DNA of 64,000 bases from Halopenitus persicus (GTDB taxonomy: Archaea; Halobacteriota; Halobacteria; Halobacteriales; Haloferacaceae), in assembly GCF_002355635.1 (NCBI RefSeq), contig NZ_AP017558.1, forward strand, positions 2,232,001-2,296,000. The letters are read 5' to 3'. The stretch's first letter is position 1. Each line of letters opens with the position of its first letter. A program made the position numbers and the translations under genes. The notes under the pieces are model-generated. The model was given only the letters and a program-made list of their open reading frames with translations. It searched no databases and was not told the DNA's origin. This document shows positions 56,764 through 64,000 of the stretch, piece by piece.

Positions 56764-57972
56764 TTAGAGCTGTCTGGCGACGTTGCGTGGGACCGTGATC
56801 CCCTCAAGGTCGGCGACGACGTCACGGACCGTGCCGAGATCGACGTTGAACTCGTACTCGTAGTACTGGCCGCCCGCTCGTCCCTCGTTCCGGGTGCGTC
56901 GATCGAGGATGCCAAGCATCGCGAGATCGGCGAGGTGATCGTGAAAGCGGCGGCGGACGAGAGGGTCGGTTTTGGACTCCGACGCGATGGTTCGATAGAG
57001 TGGATATATCTCGCGTATCCGGACCGGCGTCTCGTCCTGAAGTGCCAGTCCGAGCGCGGCGACGAGGGCGAGGTGGCCGTGGCGGGTGAGTTCGCGCATC
57101 CCGTGTTCGATCTGGTCCCGTTCGATCACGGTGAACGCCTCGTGGACGTGCTCCTCCGTGACCGTCGTGGCGTCGCCGGTGCGCACGAGTTCGCCGGCCT
57201 TGTAGAGGAGGGTGAGCGCCTGCCGCGCGCTCCCGGTGTCCTGGGCCGCGATCGCGGCGCACAACGCGATCACGCCGTCGCCGACGGCGTCGTCGTAGAA
57301 CGCGTCGTCGACGCGCCGATCGAGGATCGCCTCGAGTTCAGGGGCCTCGTAGGGCGGGAAGTGGATCTCCTCCTCACAGAGTGTATCCTTCACCTTCGGG
57401 GAGAGCTCGTCGCGGAACCCGAAGTCGTTGCTGATCCCGATCACGCCGGGTTTCGTCTCCTCGAGGTAGCCGTTCGCCCGCGCACGCGGGAGTTCGTAGA
57501 GGATCTCGTCGTCGGTGCCGATGTGGTCGATCTCGTCGAGAACGAGCAGGACGGTCCCGCCGATCGCCTCGAGTTCCTCGTACAGGAGGTCGAAGACGCG
57601 CTGTTGTGGATAGCCCGTGGTGCTGATGTGGGCCGCGGGCTCGCGAAACGTGTTCACGAGGCTGACCGCGACCTGGTAGGAGGACGCGAGGTTCGTGCAG
57701 TTCAGCCAGACGACCGAGAGGTCGACGTCGTCGTAGGCTGCGGTGTCGCGTTCGAGCCGGTCGAGGAGGTACTGGGAGACGAGGGTCTTGCCCACGCCGG
57801 TCTTCCCGTACAGGAAGACGTTCCGCGGTTGGGCACCGTTAACGATCGGTTGGAGGGCCGTTTTGTACGTCTCGAGTTCCTCCTCGCGGGCCGTGATCGA
57901 GTCCGGTTGGTAGTCCTCTCGAAGCAGATCCTCGTCACGGAAGACCTCCGTGTCCCGAGTGAACGTCGTCAT
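56764..57972 (-). CDS. orc1: Orc1/Cdc6-type replication initiator
   Basis: This protein has 402 residues from the ATG at 57972; longer in-frame starts run into the ORB array. Walker [12 protein letters not shown] (G56-T63), Walker [10 protein letters not shown] (D146/E147), sensor 1 [10 protein letters not shown] and a C-terminal winged helix (about residues 310-402) are present. Arg-finger and sensor 2 regions look intact ([18 protein letters not shown]). It binds ORBs and loads MCM helicase. Many haloarchaea have several paralogues with matched origins; the flanking ORBs here imply this origin is its own. Confidence 0.95.
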   Translation of the reverse strand: MTTFTRDTEVFRDEDLLREDYQPDSITAREEELETYKTALQPIVNGAQPRNVFLYGKTGVGKTLVSQYLLDRLERDTAAYDDVDLSVVWLNCTNLASSYQVAVSLVNTFREPAAHISTTGYPQQRVFDLLYEELEAIGGTVLLVLDEIDHIGTDDEILYELPRARANGYLEETKPGVIGISNDFGFRDELSPKVKDTLCEEEIHFPPYEAPELEAILDRRVDDAFYDDAVGDGVIALCAAIAAQDTGSARQALTLLYKAGELVRTGDATTVTEEHVHEAFTVIERDQIEHGMRELTRHGHLALVAALGLALQDETPVRIREIYPLYRTIASESKTDPLVRRRFHDHLADLAMLGILDRRTRNEGRAGGQYYEYEFNVDLGTVRDVVADLEGITVPRNVARQL

Positions 57973-58066
57973 CGATACTCGGGCCTCTATGGAGCGGCAT
58001 CTTAATACTACCGTGTCGTGTGTAACATCTGAGTCGAATGTTCTTCGACAGGGCCGATCCGTCGAT

Positions 58067-58685
58067 GAACACGTGACATCGTGGTGTGTCCGTGTTCGAT
58101 CCACGACTGTTGATTCCGACCGATGGATGGCGGTTTCGGCGGATGAATCGTGATGATGAGTCAGGGGCTGATCCTTCCCGGAACACGTGACATCGTGGTG
58201 TGTCCGTGTGCGAGGAGGGATGTCGATCGGGAAAGAGCATTTGACACGGTGGGGTGTGTCTCCCTGGACGCTCGGCGTCGACGAAGATCGACGACGCTTC
58301 ACTCGAAACAGTGGTGTGTCTCTGTCCGAGGAGTGATGTCGATCGAGAAAGAGCATTTGACACGGTGGGGTGTGTCCCCGTGAGATCGATAGGGTGGCGA
58401 TCGACGTGGAACACGTGACACGGTGGGGTGTCTCCACGATGATTCGGTCACACTAGCCCGTGAAACGCGCTTCTTCACTCGAAACGGTGGTGTGTCTCCG
58501 TCCGAGGAGTGATGTCGATCTTTCGGAGAACACGTGACACGGTGGGGTGTGTCTTCCCGGACGATCGGCGTCGACGAAGACCCACCGCGATCGACGACGC
58601 TTCACTCGAAACAGTGGTGTGTCTCTGTCCGAGGAGTCATATCGATCGACAAAGAGCACTTGACACGGTGGGGTGTGTCTCCCCG
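58067..58685 (+). repeat. Right ORB cluster: ten boxes, plus orientation
   Basis: Ten boxes have GTGG cores at 58081, 58195, 58249, 58311, 58365, 58423, 58487, 58542, 58614 and 58668. Three variants occur: CACGTGACA(T/C)(C/G)GTGG, TTCACTCGAAACaGTGG, and TTTGACACGGTGGGG. Four neighbouring pairs (2-3, 4-5, 7-8 and 9-10) keep 54-55 bp between cores. Large blocks around them are duplicated, for example 58297-58376 against 58600-58681. Confidence 0.9.
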
Positions 58686-58770
58686 GACGACCGGCGTCGG
58701 CGAAGACTCACCGTGATCGACCACGCGTCACGCGACGACTCACGCTGACGACGTCTGTGGAGCGCCGTAC

Positions 58771-58857
58771 ACCCCACCCACCCTACCCAACCCCACCCTA
58801 CCCAACCCCACCCTACCCAACCCCACCCTACCCAACCCCACCCTACCCAACCCCACC
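58771..58857. repeat. 15-bp CCAACCCCACCCTAC array (G-rich, telomere-like on minus)
   Basis: Five or more near-perfect 15-bp units give, on the minus strand, repeated GTAGGGTGGGGTTGG. Four G-runs of 2-4 recur every 15 bases, so the strand could form stacked G-quadruplexes. The array lies about 90 bp beyond the last box of the main right ORB cluster and about 280 bp before the two distal boxes at 59134 and 59208. Confidence 0.9.
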
Positions 58858-59133
58858 GCTTCCGCTGTTAGTCAGAGCTGATCGTGGGCGGTAGCGGGTC
58901 CGGTTTGAACGCCGAAACCGTCCCTTGGTGTCGGTGTGGGAACGATTGCACCGGGGGCCGTCTCTTCAGTCGTCTCGATCCATCACTGCTGGTAGCCACA
59001 CGAACACGGTCCACTATCAGTTGTTGGTCCTGAGACGGTTCCGCTGACGAGTGACGCTCCGGAGACGGACCATCGCGGGACACAGACCACCGGAGTCGAT
59101 CGCCGTCGATCAGGGTCCGCGCGATCGACCACG

Positions 59134-59236
59134 CTTCACGTGAAACGGTGGTGTGTCCGTGTGCATATGGCGAGGCCGTACATATGGCGAGGCCGTCGAT
59201 CGACGCGGAACACGTGACACGGTGGGGTGTGTCCCC
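59134..59236 (+). repeat. Distal pair of ORBs, plus orientation
   Basis: Boxes with cores at 59148 (TTCACGTGAAACGGTGGTGTG) and 59222 (CACGTGACACGGTGGGGTG) lie 74 bp apart, the same spacing as in the left cluster. The first is the closest of all to the canonical haloarchaeal ORB. Between the two, gcgaggccgtacatat-like sequence is repeated twice. They lie 480 bp from the last box of the main right cluster. Confidence 0.85.
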
Positions 59237-59276
59237 GAATCGTCGACTCCGTCGTGAGCGACGTCGACGGCAGCAC

Positions 59277-59726
59277 TCAGTCGGCTCGATCCCCGACCGC
59301 GGTCGCCGACCGGATCGCGACGAACCGCACGTACCGGTCCAACGCGATCCACACGACGAGCGCGAGACTCGCGCCGAGCGCGTTCACGCCCATATCGGCG
59401 ACCGCAAACGTTCGCGCGGGCAGCTGCGACTGCACGAGTTCGATCGCCACGCCGTACCCGACCGTCCCGATCCACATCCCGACTCGTCGCCGCACCGTCG
59501 ACGCCGATCCGACCAGCGCGTAGCCGATCGACCCGCCGAGCCCCGTATACGCCAGGCCGTGCAGCCACGTCGAGTACGGAACGAGCCCGAAGGGTCCCCG
59601 CTCGATCGTTCCGGCTCCCGGCGGCGCGAACACGGAGTAGTACAGAATGATGCCGGCGACGAGCACGGCGGCTCCCAGGCGGAGACGCGTCGGGAGCAAC
59701 GGGAGTCGGAGCCGGCGCCGAGTCAC
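59277..59726 (-). CDS. VanZ-like membrane protein
   Basis: This protein has 149 residues from a GTG at 59726; another GTG at 59801 would add 25 polar residues. About four helices carry the VanZ pattern GLVPYSTWLHGLAYTGLGG with IELVQSQLPARTFAVADMGV, where the D in V-A-D-M-G-V-N is conserved. VanZ-like proteins occur in many bacteria and archaea and have no settled function. The gene lies just outside the distal ORBs and transcribes towards the origin. Confidence 0.8.
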   Translation of the reverse strand: MTRRRLRLPLLPTRLRLGAAVLVAGIILYYSVFAPPGAGTIERGPFGLVPYSTWLHGLAYTGLGGSIGYALVGSASTVRRRVGMWIGTVGYGVAIELVQSQLPARTFAVADMGVNALGASLALVVWIALDRYVRFVAIRSATAVGDRAD

Positions 59727-59809
59727 AGTGAGCCCACCATGCGAGCGGATGGTCGGCGACGGACCAAAACGGTTCGTGGTTCGACGGCGCGTCGTGTTCA
59801 CGGACTCTG

Positions 59810-59872
59810 GCAGCGGACGACGACATTATGGCAGCGGACGACGACATTATGGCAGCGGACGACGACATCCAC
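59810..59872 (+). repeat. 21-bp repeat supplying the start codon of the 58-residue protein
   Basis: Nearly three copies of gcagcggacgacgacattat plus g start at 59810, 59831 and 59852. Each complete unit ends in ATG, so the number of units fixes how many in-frame starts the gene has (59828 and 59849). Confidence 0.88.
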
Positions 59873-60004
59873 CACGACGAACGGCGTGGAAACGCTGACG
59901 CGCTTTCCGAGCGGATCGATGTTTCCGAGCGGATCGATGCGGTCGACGTCGACGACGACGAAACCTGTTCTCCCAACGAGCTGCGTGAGCGTCTCGGACG
60001 CTAG
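59828..60004 (+). CDS. Small acidic protein, possible antitoxin-like
   Basis: This 58-residue frame (or 51 from the second ATG) has MAADDDI twice, then ALSERIDVSERIDAVDVDDD and ETCSPNELRERLGR. The C-terminal half is helical and charged. Its length and position between the VanZ gene (divergent) and another small frame support translation, but I recognise no family. If the RN-x3-H protein downstream is a toxin, this frame or the next could be its partner. Confidence 0.55.
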   Translation: MAADDDIMAADDDIHHDERRGNADALSERIDVSERIDAVDVDDDETCSPNELRERLGR

Positions 60005-60163
60005 CCGGGCGGACTGTCCGGCGGCCACAGTACTTCGGTCGGTCTCGTCGAGCGGTGGGTATATATGAATCAGGATCGGCTGACACATATCGAACGACGC
60101 CGAGATCACCGTTCACGCTGCGGAGCAATGTTTTAATAGTTCCCTCACCGATCTCTTGGTACG

Positions 60164-60310
60164 ATGTGCTTTGAGGCGCCGACCGTGGAAGAGGTCGCCG
60201 AAGCGACCGGTCAGGATCTCGAACAGGTGGCCAGGGACTTCCACGCCACCGCCAAGGCGGCTGAAGAGTCTCCCGATGAGACCGTCGACGTCTCTCCGGC
60301 GGACGATTAA
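60164..60310 (+). CDS. Small 48-residue acidic protein
   Basis: The frame starts at the ATG at 60164 and reads MCFEAPTVEEVAEATGQDLE, then QVARDFHATAKAAEESPDE. Predicted secondary structure is two helices with a short turn, as in small helical regulators. A TATA-like ttttaatag (about 60131-60139) lies about 25-33 bp upstream, which fits leaderless transcription. It ends 11 bp before the RN-x3-H gene on the same strand, so the two probably share an mRNA. No family is recognised. Confidence 0.62.
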   Translation: MCFEAPTVEEVAEATGQDLEQVARDFHATAKAAEESPDETVDVSPADD

Positions 60311-60321
60311 TCGATCTCTCG

Positions 60322-61008
60322 ATGGGTGATCGCGAAGAACAGGGGTCGACGAACTGCATTGACCAGCTACTTCACGATGCAAACAGTCCCCACCTCCCGG
60401 TCCAGCAGTACGAGTTGAAGCGATTGCGGCGTTCTGCGTGGATCGTCCACCGGAATTTCTATGATATTACCAAACTGGGGACGAACGTCACGCAGGATGG
60501 GATGATCAGCTCACCGGACGGACTCGACGAGCGAACGATCCGGACGGAAGTATTCAAACGAGTTCATAATTATCTCTCATCGTTGTACTCGTTCAACGAG
60601 CAAGCAAGAGCGATCATCGACGACAAATACACCGGTCGGACGATCGACAAAGCTGATTTTCTTCCCGATCCCGACGGGACACGACGTGCAAGCGTACCGG
60701 CGTATAGCAAGCGGCTCGTTTTTCTTTGGGGGCTCCGCAATCAGTTCACTCACGGGCAGTACCGGTGTCTGAACCTCGACCAACACACGGCCCACGACGG
60801 GACGGAATATTTCGAGCTCACGTTCCGGGAATCGCTGTATGCTCCGACTCCGACGGGTGGACTTGAGGAGTCCGGTGACTATCTTCGATACTGTACCGCA
60901 CGAGACCGGGAGCGTCCCCTCTGCTATATCGGCGAGTTTCACGAGGAGTACTTCAACGCGTTCGAGTCCGATCTCAACACGTGGTGTCGTCGGACGCTCC
61001 GGAGTTAA
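60322..61008 (+). CDS. Uncharacterised protein with a HEPN-like RN-x3-H motif
   Basis: This 228-residue protein has lower GC and more mixed codons than its neighbours, which suggests transfer. It is largely helical. One stretch, FLWGLRNQFTHGQYRCLN (about residues 132-149), contains R-N-x3-H, the catalytic pattern of HEPN ribonucleases, on a helix after KRLVF. Another histidine-rich region (LDQHTAHDGTEYF) follows. HEPN toxins pair with small antitoxins, and a 48-residue gene lies 11 bp upstream. Function is inferred only from this motif and context. Confidence 0.6.
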   Translation: MGDREEQGSTNCIDQLLHDANSPHLPVQQYELKRLRRSAWIVHRNFYDITKLGTNVTQDGMISSPDGLDERTIRTEVFKRVHNYLSSLYSFNEQARAIIDDKYTGRTIDKADFLPDPDGTRRASVPAYSKRLVFLWGLRNQFTHGQYRCLNLDQHTAHDGTEYFELTFRESLYAPTPTGGLEESGDYLRYCTARDRERPLCYIGEFHEEYFNAFESDLNTWCRRTLRS

Positions 61009-61331
61009 CGCACACCTCGTGAGCGTCCGACGGCGTCAGCAGTTCTCCCCGAGGAGCCCACTCGCGCCATTCGCTTACCGATGGCCCTCTCCAGACCCAT
61101 CGTCGGCACTCGGCGGCGGCACAGTGCTACGGCGGCGCGGCGGGCCCCCGGTCCGCCGGGCCATCGCGGTCACGTCTCACGCGGTCGCGTGCGGTTTGCG
61201 TCCGCGTCGCGATCCCGCACCCCTACACCGTCGATCGCCCACACGACCGACCGATCGCCCCCACGATCCCCCGTCACAGGGGACCGGTAAACCACCCATA
61301 TTTAAACTGTTCCTCCACGCATCGTGTGACG
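61009..61331. promoter_or_regulatory. Gap before the sugar transferase, with a TATA box
   Basis: I see no convincing gene in these 323 bp. A strong TATA box (catatttaaactg, about 61296-61308) lies about 25-30 bp before the first of two start codons (GTG 61326, ATG 61332), so the downstream mRNA is probably leaderless. The rest is GC-rich with no repeats or dyads I could support. Confidence 0.5.
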
Positions 61332-62765
61332 ATGAACGGGGGGTGGCGCTACCGGATCTCGAGCGCGGCCGGGGTGGCGGGACTGACGATTCTCGCGGTC
61401 ACGATCGTCAACTCGAGCCCGGTCCAGACCCTCATCACCTCGCTGCCGGTGTTGGGACGCCTGTCTGTCGACGCGCCCTCGGGAGCCGAGGCGGTCTTCG
61501 AGGTATTGGTCACGACGGTCGTGGTGACCGGCGCGTTCCTGCCGCTTTATAAGCCCCGGCCGAGACGGATCCTCGATACGATCGCGCTCACCCAGAAGCG
61601 CGTGCTGGTCGCGACGTTCGCGCTGGCGACGATCGGCTACTTCGATTACACCTACCGGCTGCCGCGGGCGACCCTGATCGCGGTCGCGCCGGTGCTGTTG
61701 GTGAGCCTACCGGCGTGGTTCGTCTGGATTCGACGTCGACCCACCGGCGAGCCGGAGCGGGCGATCATCGTCGGGGACGATCCGGCCGAGCTGGAGCGGT
61801 TGGCGTCGGACGTGTCGATCCCGCTGTTCGGCTACCTCTGTCCCACGAGCGCGTTGATGCGGGCACCGATGGGACCCGATTGGGGGTCGGACGCGGACCA
61901 GCGCTCCTCGGTGGCCGCGGTCCCGGACGGGGGCGTGGAGATCGCGGGCCTCCAGCGGTTGGGAGGGCTCTCTCGGATCGAGGACGTCCTCGTGGAGTAC
62001 GACGTCGATACCGTGGTGTTGGCCTTCGAGCGAACCGACCGGGCGGAGTTCTTCGGCGCCCTGGACGCGTGTTTCGAACACGGCGTCGACGCGAAGGTCC
62101 ATCGCGACCACGCGGACGCGGTGTTGACCGCCGGGGACGACGTCGGGACGCTCGTCGACGTGGAGATCGAGCCCTGGGACGTGCAGGATCACGTGCTCAA
62201 GCGAGGGTTCGACGTCGGATTCTCGGTGGCAGGGTTGGTCGGGTTGCTGCCGGTCATTGCGGCCATCGTCGTCGCGATCAAACTGGATGATGGTGGGCCG
62301 ATTCTGTATACCCAGGAGCGAACGGCGGTCTTCGGCGAGACGTTCGAGGTGTACAAGTTCCGGTCGATGGTGCCCGAGGGCGAGTCCGCGAAACCCGTCG
62401 AGGACGACGAGAACGACCGTATCACCGACGTTGGACGGATCCTTCGGCGGACGCACCTCGACGAGATCCCGCAGCTCTGGTCGATCCTCGTCGGCGATAT
62501 GAGTGTCGTCGGACCGCGGGCGGTCTGGACCGAGGAGGAGTCGTTGTTGGAGGCGCAGACCCGGTCGTGGCAGCAGCGGTGGTTCGTGAAACCCGGATTG
62601 ACTGGCTTGGCGCAAGTGAACGACGTGAAGAGTACCGATCCACGAGAGAAGTTGCGGTACGACCTGCAGTACGTGCGGAAGCAGTCGTTCGAGTACGATA
62701 TGAAGCTCGTTGTACGGCAGATCTGGAAGGTCGGTGGGGATGTCGTGGAGACGATTCGGACGTAA
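61332..62765 (+). CDS. Polyprenyl-phosphate sugar-1-phosphate transferase (exopolysaccharide type)
   Basis: This protein has 477 residues from the ATG at 61332; a GTG two codons earlier is equally possible. Four or five N-terminal helices (residues 10-140) precede a nucleotide-binding-like middle region (about 145-275). The C-terminal bacterial sugar transferase domain follows: KRGFDVGFSVAGLVGLLPVI, FEVYKFRSMVPEGESAK, RRTHLDEIPQLWSILVGDMS, VGPRAVWTEEE and KPGLTGLAQVN. This is WbaP/PssY architecture. It would move a sugar-1-phosphate from UDP-sugar to a polyprenyl phosphate, starting a lipid-linked glycan. Confidence 0.9.
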   Translation: MNGGWRYRISSAAGVAGLTILAVTIVNSSPVQTLITSLPVLGRLSVDAPSGAEAVFEVLVTTVVVTGAFLPLYKPRPRRILDTIALTQKRVLVATFALATIGYFDYTYRLPRATLIAVAPVLLVSLPAWFVWIRRRPTGEPERAIIVGDDPAELERLASDVSIPLFGYLCPTSALMRAPMGPDWGSDADQRSSVAAVPDGGVEIAGLQRLGGLSRIEDVLVEYDVDTVVLAFERTDRAEFFGALDACFEHGVDAKVHRDHADAVLTAGDDVGTLVDVEIEPWDVQDHVLKRGFDVGFSVAGLVGLLPVIAAIVVAIKLDDGGPILYTQERTAVFGETFEVYKFRSMVPEGESAKPVEDDENDRITDVGRILRRTHLDEIPQLWSILVGDMSVVGPRAVWTEEESLLEAQTRSWQQRWFVKPGLTGLAQVNDVKSTDPREKLRYDLQYVRKQSFEYDMKLVVRQIWKVGGDVVETIRT

Positions 62766-62846
62766 ACCGCATCTCGCGAAGTAGCTGCGACTGCCGACCG
62801 GTGTGGTCGGCTGCGATTTACAAACAGACGTCGTCGAAGACCGCTC

Positions 62847-64000
62847 CTACGACCCCGCAGCAACCGCGACCTGCGTCCCGTTTTCCACTGCCGCGTTCGA
62901 GACCTGCACCGACTGATTCCCGACCGTGTATTCTCCCGGATACGCGACTCGAACCGCGTACGTTCCGTTCTCGTTCGCCGTTCCCCGCTGTGCATACGCG
63001 AACTCCTCTCCGAACGTCGTCACGGTCGTACTCACGCGCACGTCCGTCCCCGGATCCCCCTGCCCGACGATCGACGCACCCGGAACCGGACGGAACACCT
63101 TGACGTTGCCACGTTCGGCCACGTGCACGAGCCGGAAGTGCCCCGACCCGTTCGCGACCGACGTCGCGCTCCCGTGCGCCTCGAACAGCTGTGCATAGGT
63201 CGTTCGCGGGTTCGCATCGACCTCCAGTCGTTCGATCGCGATGTAGCCGACGCGCCCCGAGAATCGGTTATAACTGCTATCCGGATTCGTGCTATTTACG
63301 AACGGTTCGTAGTTCGCCCGGGCATACCCATATCCGTTCCCCTCACCGCTCACCTGGTAGTTGTACATCCGCGCCCGTCCCCAGTTACTCAACACGTAGT
63401 TCGGCCCCTCACGCTGCTCCGCGTCCTCGTCGATCCACGCCGCCGCGTCCGCCTCGGCGTCGCTGATCGCCACGGTGTCCATTATTCCGGGCACGAGGAA
63501 CAGACTCAGGCTGCCGATCAACATCACCGACAGCGTGATCGTGCTCATCCGCCGGATCGTCATCGAGTCGGGCCACCACTGGAACCGCGTCCGAGATCCG
63601 GATTCGTCCGTCTCGTCCTCGACGCCACGAGCCAACCCTCTCGGCCGATCGTCATTCCCGGACTTCCGGACGATCGTCGGCGGCTCGATCAGCTCCACTT
63701 TCCCCAACAGCCAGACCGTTCCGACCGCGGCGAACACCGCGGTCACCGCGGTCGCCTCCCCGGCGAAACGGATCTGGAAGAACGCGAACCCCAGCAGGCC
63801 GCTCGCGTAGCTCACGAGCACCAACCACTCCGGACGATGCTCCTCGGCACACCGCCACCCGACCCAGATCAACGCCGGCAGCGCGAAGAAGAGGAACCAC
63901 CCGAAGTGGTCCACCGACCCGAAGAAGTAGCCGAAATCGCCCGAGACCAGCGACCGCGTCTCGGCGATCCCCTCACGCCCCAGCAAGCTGTTCAGAACTC
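62847..64000 (-). CDS. Large membrane protein, STT3/AglB-like or GT-C family, C-terminal part
   Basis: The frame remains open to the right edge, so the start is outside. About 380 residues are present. Several helices at the start (HFGWFLFFALPALIWVGWRC and others) are followed by a long extracytoplasmic domain with beta strands and a final Ig-like part. The stretch NYVLSNWGRARMYNYQVSGE occupies the place where oligosaccharyltransferases have WWDYG, but does not match it. It could be a divergent STT3-like transferase or another GT-C enzyme. It is convergent with the sugar transferase. Confidence 0.6.
   Translation of the reverse strand, partial: VLNSLLGREGIAETRSLVSGDFGYFFGSVDHFGWFLFFALPALIWVGWRCAEEHRPEWLVLVSYASGLLGFAFFQIRFAGEATAVTAVFAAVGTVWLLGKVELIEPPTIVRKSGNDDRPRGLARGVEDETDESGSRTRFQWWPDSMTIRRMSTITLSVMLIGSLSLFLVPGIMDTVAISDAEADAAAWIDEDAEQREGPNYVLSNWGRARMYNYQVSGEGNGYGYARANYEPFVNSTNPDSSYNRFSGRVGYIAIERLEVDANPRTTYAQLFEAHGSATSVANGSGHFRLVHVAERGNVKVFRPVPGASIVGQGDPGTDVRVSTTVTTFGEEFAYAQRGTANENGTYAVRVAYPGEYTVGNQSVQVSNAAVENGTQVAVAAGS

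Larger units (their letters stand above)
56487..59236. other. Replication origin region (oriC candidate)
   Basis: An orc1/cdc6 gene is flanked by opposed ORB clusters: four minus-oriented copies to the left and twelve plus-oriented copies to the right. A G-rich array lies within the right part. The gap 57973-59276 has no other gene, as is normal for an archaeal origin. The unwinding element is not certain: the AT-rich orc1 promoter (ggcatcttaatactacc, about 57997-58013) beside the right cluster is the best candidate. AT content is only modest elsewhere. Confidence 0.85.

Noticed and set aside
57973-58437. In-frame upstream extension of Orc1
   Set aside because: It translates the ORB repeats; the conserved protein begins at the ATG at 57972.
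56487-58685. CRISPR-like appearance of the origin repeats
   Set aside because: Units are ORB motifs in two orientations, the intervals are duplicated rather than unique spacers, and no cas genes are present.

Overview
This window is a GC-rich chromosomal segment of a halophilic archaeon (class Halobacteria). The evidence is the very acidic proteome, heavy use of GAC/GAG/GTC codons, TATA boxes close to start codons, an archaeal initiator tRNA, glycerol-1-phosphate dehydrogenase, halocyanin, aCPSF1, aIF-1A, Trm5 and an Orc1/Cdc6-linked origin. I cannot fix the genus. The density of short tandem repeats would fit a Halorubrum-like genome, but that is inference.

Layout. 1-1.5 kb: the tail of a heme-copper oxidase operon and a UspA protein. 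1.6-8 kb: a divergent surface-sugar cluster (flippase-like protein and sulfatase-fold enzyme on the minus strand; two glycosyltransferases and a DUF2070 membrane protein on the plus strand). 8-18.5 kb: housekeeping genes (GlpA-like oxidoreductase, GNAT, HD protein, ProS, GltB). 18.6-26 kb: aCPSF1/FttA, a coiled-coil protein, Smc and ScpA. 26-30 kb: transporter, HD phosphohydrolase, phosphoribosyltransferase, deaminase, aIF-1A and initiator tRNA-Met. 30-34 kb: GtrA, GT2 and DUF2298 membrane proteins. 34-41 kb: endonuclease III, then a cytochrome b/halocyanin operon with several small membrane proteins and no Rieske gene. 41-46.4 kb: NAD kinase-like protein, MaoC, DUF420, EgsA, LysE, Trm5 and tRNA-Thr. 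46.4-51 kb: an exported beta-repeat protein, an archaeal signal peptidase and a DUF4330 protein. 51-56 kb: a 40-residue protein, a TrmB regulator and three nucleotide-sugar epimerase/dehydratase genes, one of the UDP-sulfoquinovose synthase (SQD1/Agl3) type. 56.3-59.3 kb: a replication origin, with an orc1/cdc6 gene between two opposed ORB clusters and a telomere-like G-rich array. 59.3-64 kb: VanZ, small ORFs, a protein with a HEPN-like RN-x3-H motif, a polyprenyl-phosphate sugar transferase and the C-terminal part of a large STT3/AglB-like membrane protein.

Themes. The surface-glycan genes (1.6-8, 30-34, 52-56 and 61-64 kb) together could supply nucleotide sugars, lipid-linked transfer and export. 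The oxidase tail and the cytochrome b/halocyanin operon are respiratory. The most unusual property is about 18 short tandem arrays with units of 10-32 bp. Two sit on stop codons with unit lengths that put TGA in all three frames. Several are in frame at protein N-termini, and one supplies a start codon. A second signal worth following is a 21-bp dyad, GTTACTCA-N5-TGAGTAAC. It occurs once at the start of a 40-residue protein gene and again 4.7 kb away at the start of the SQD1-type sugar operon, which suggests a shared repressor.
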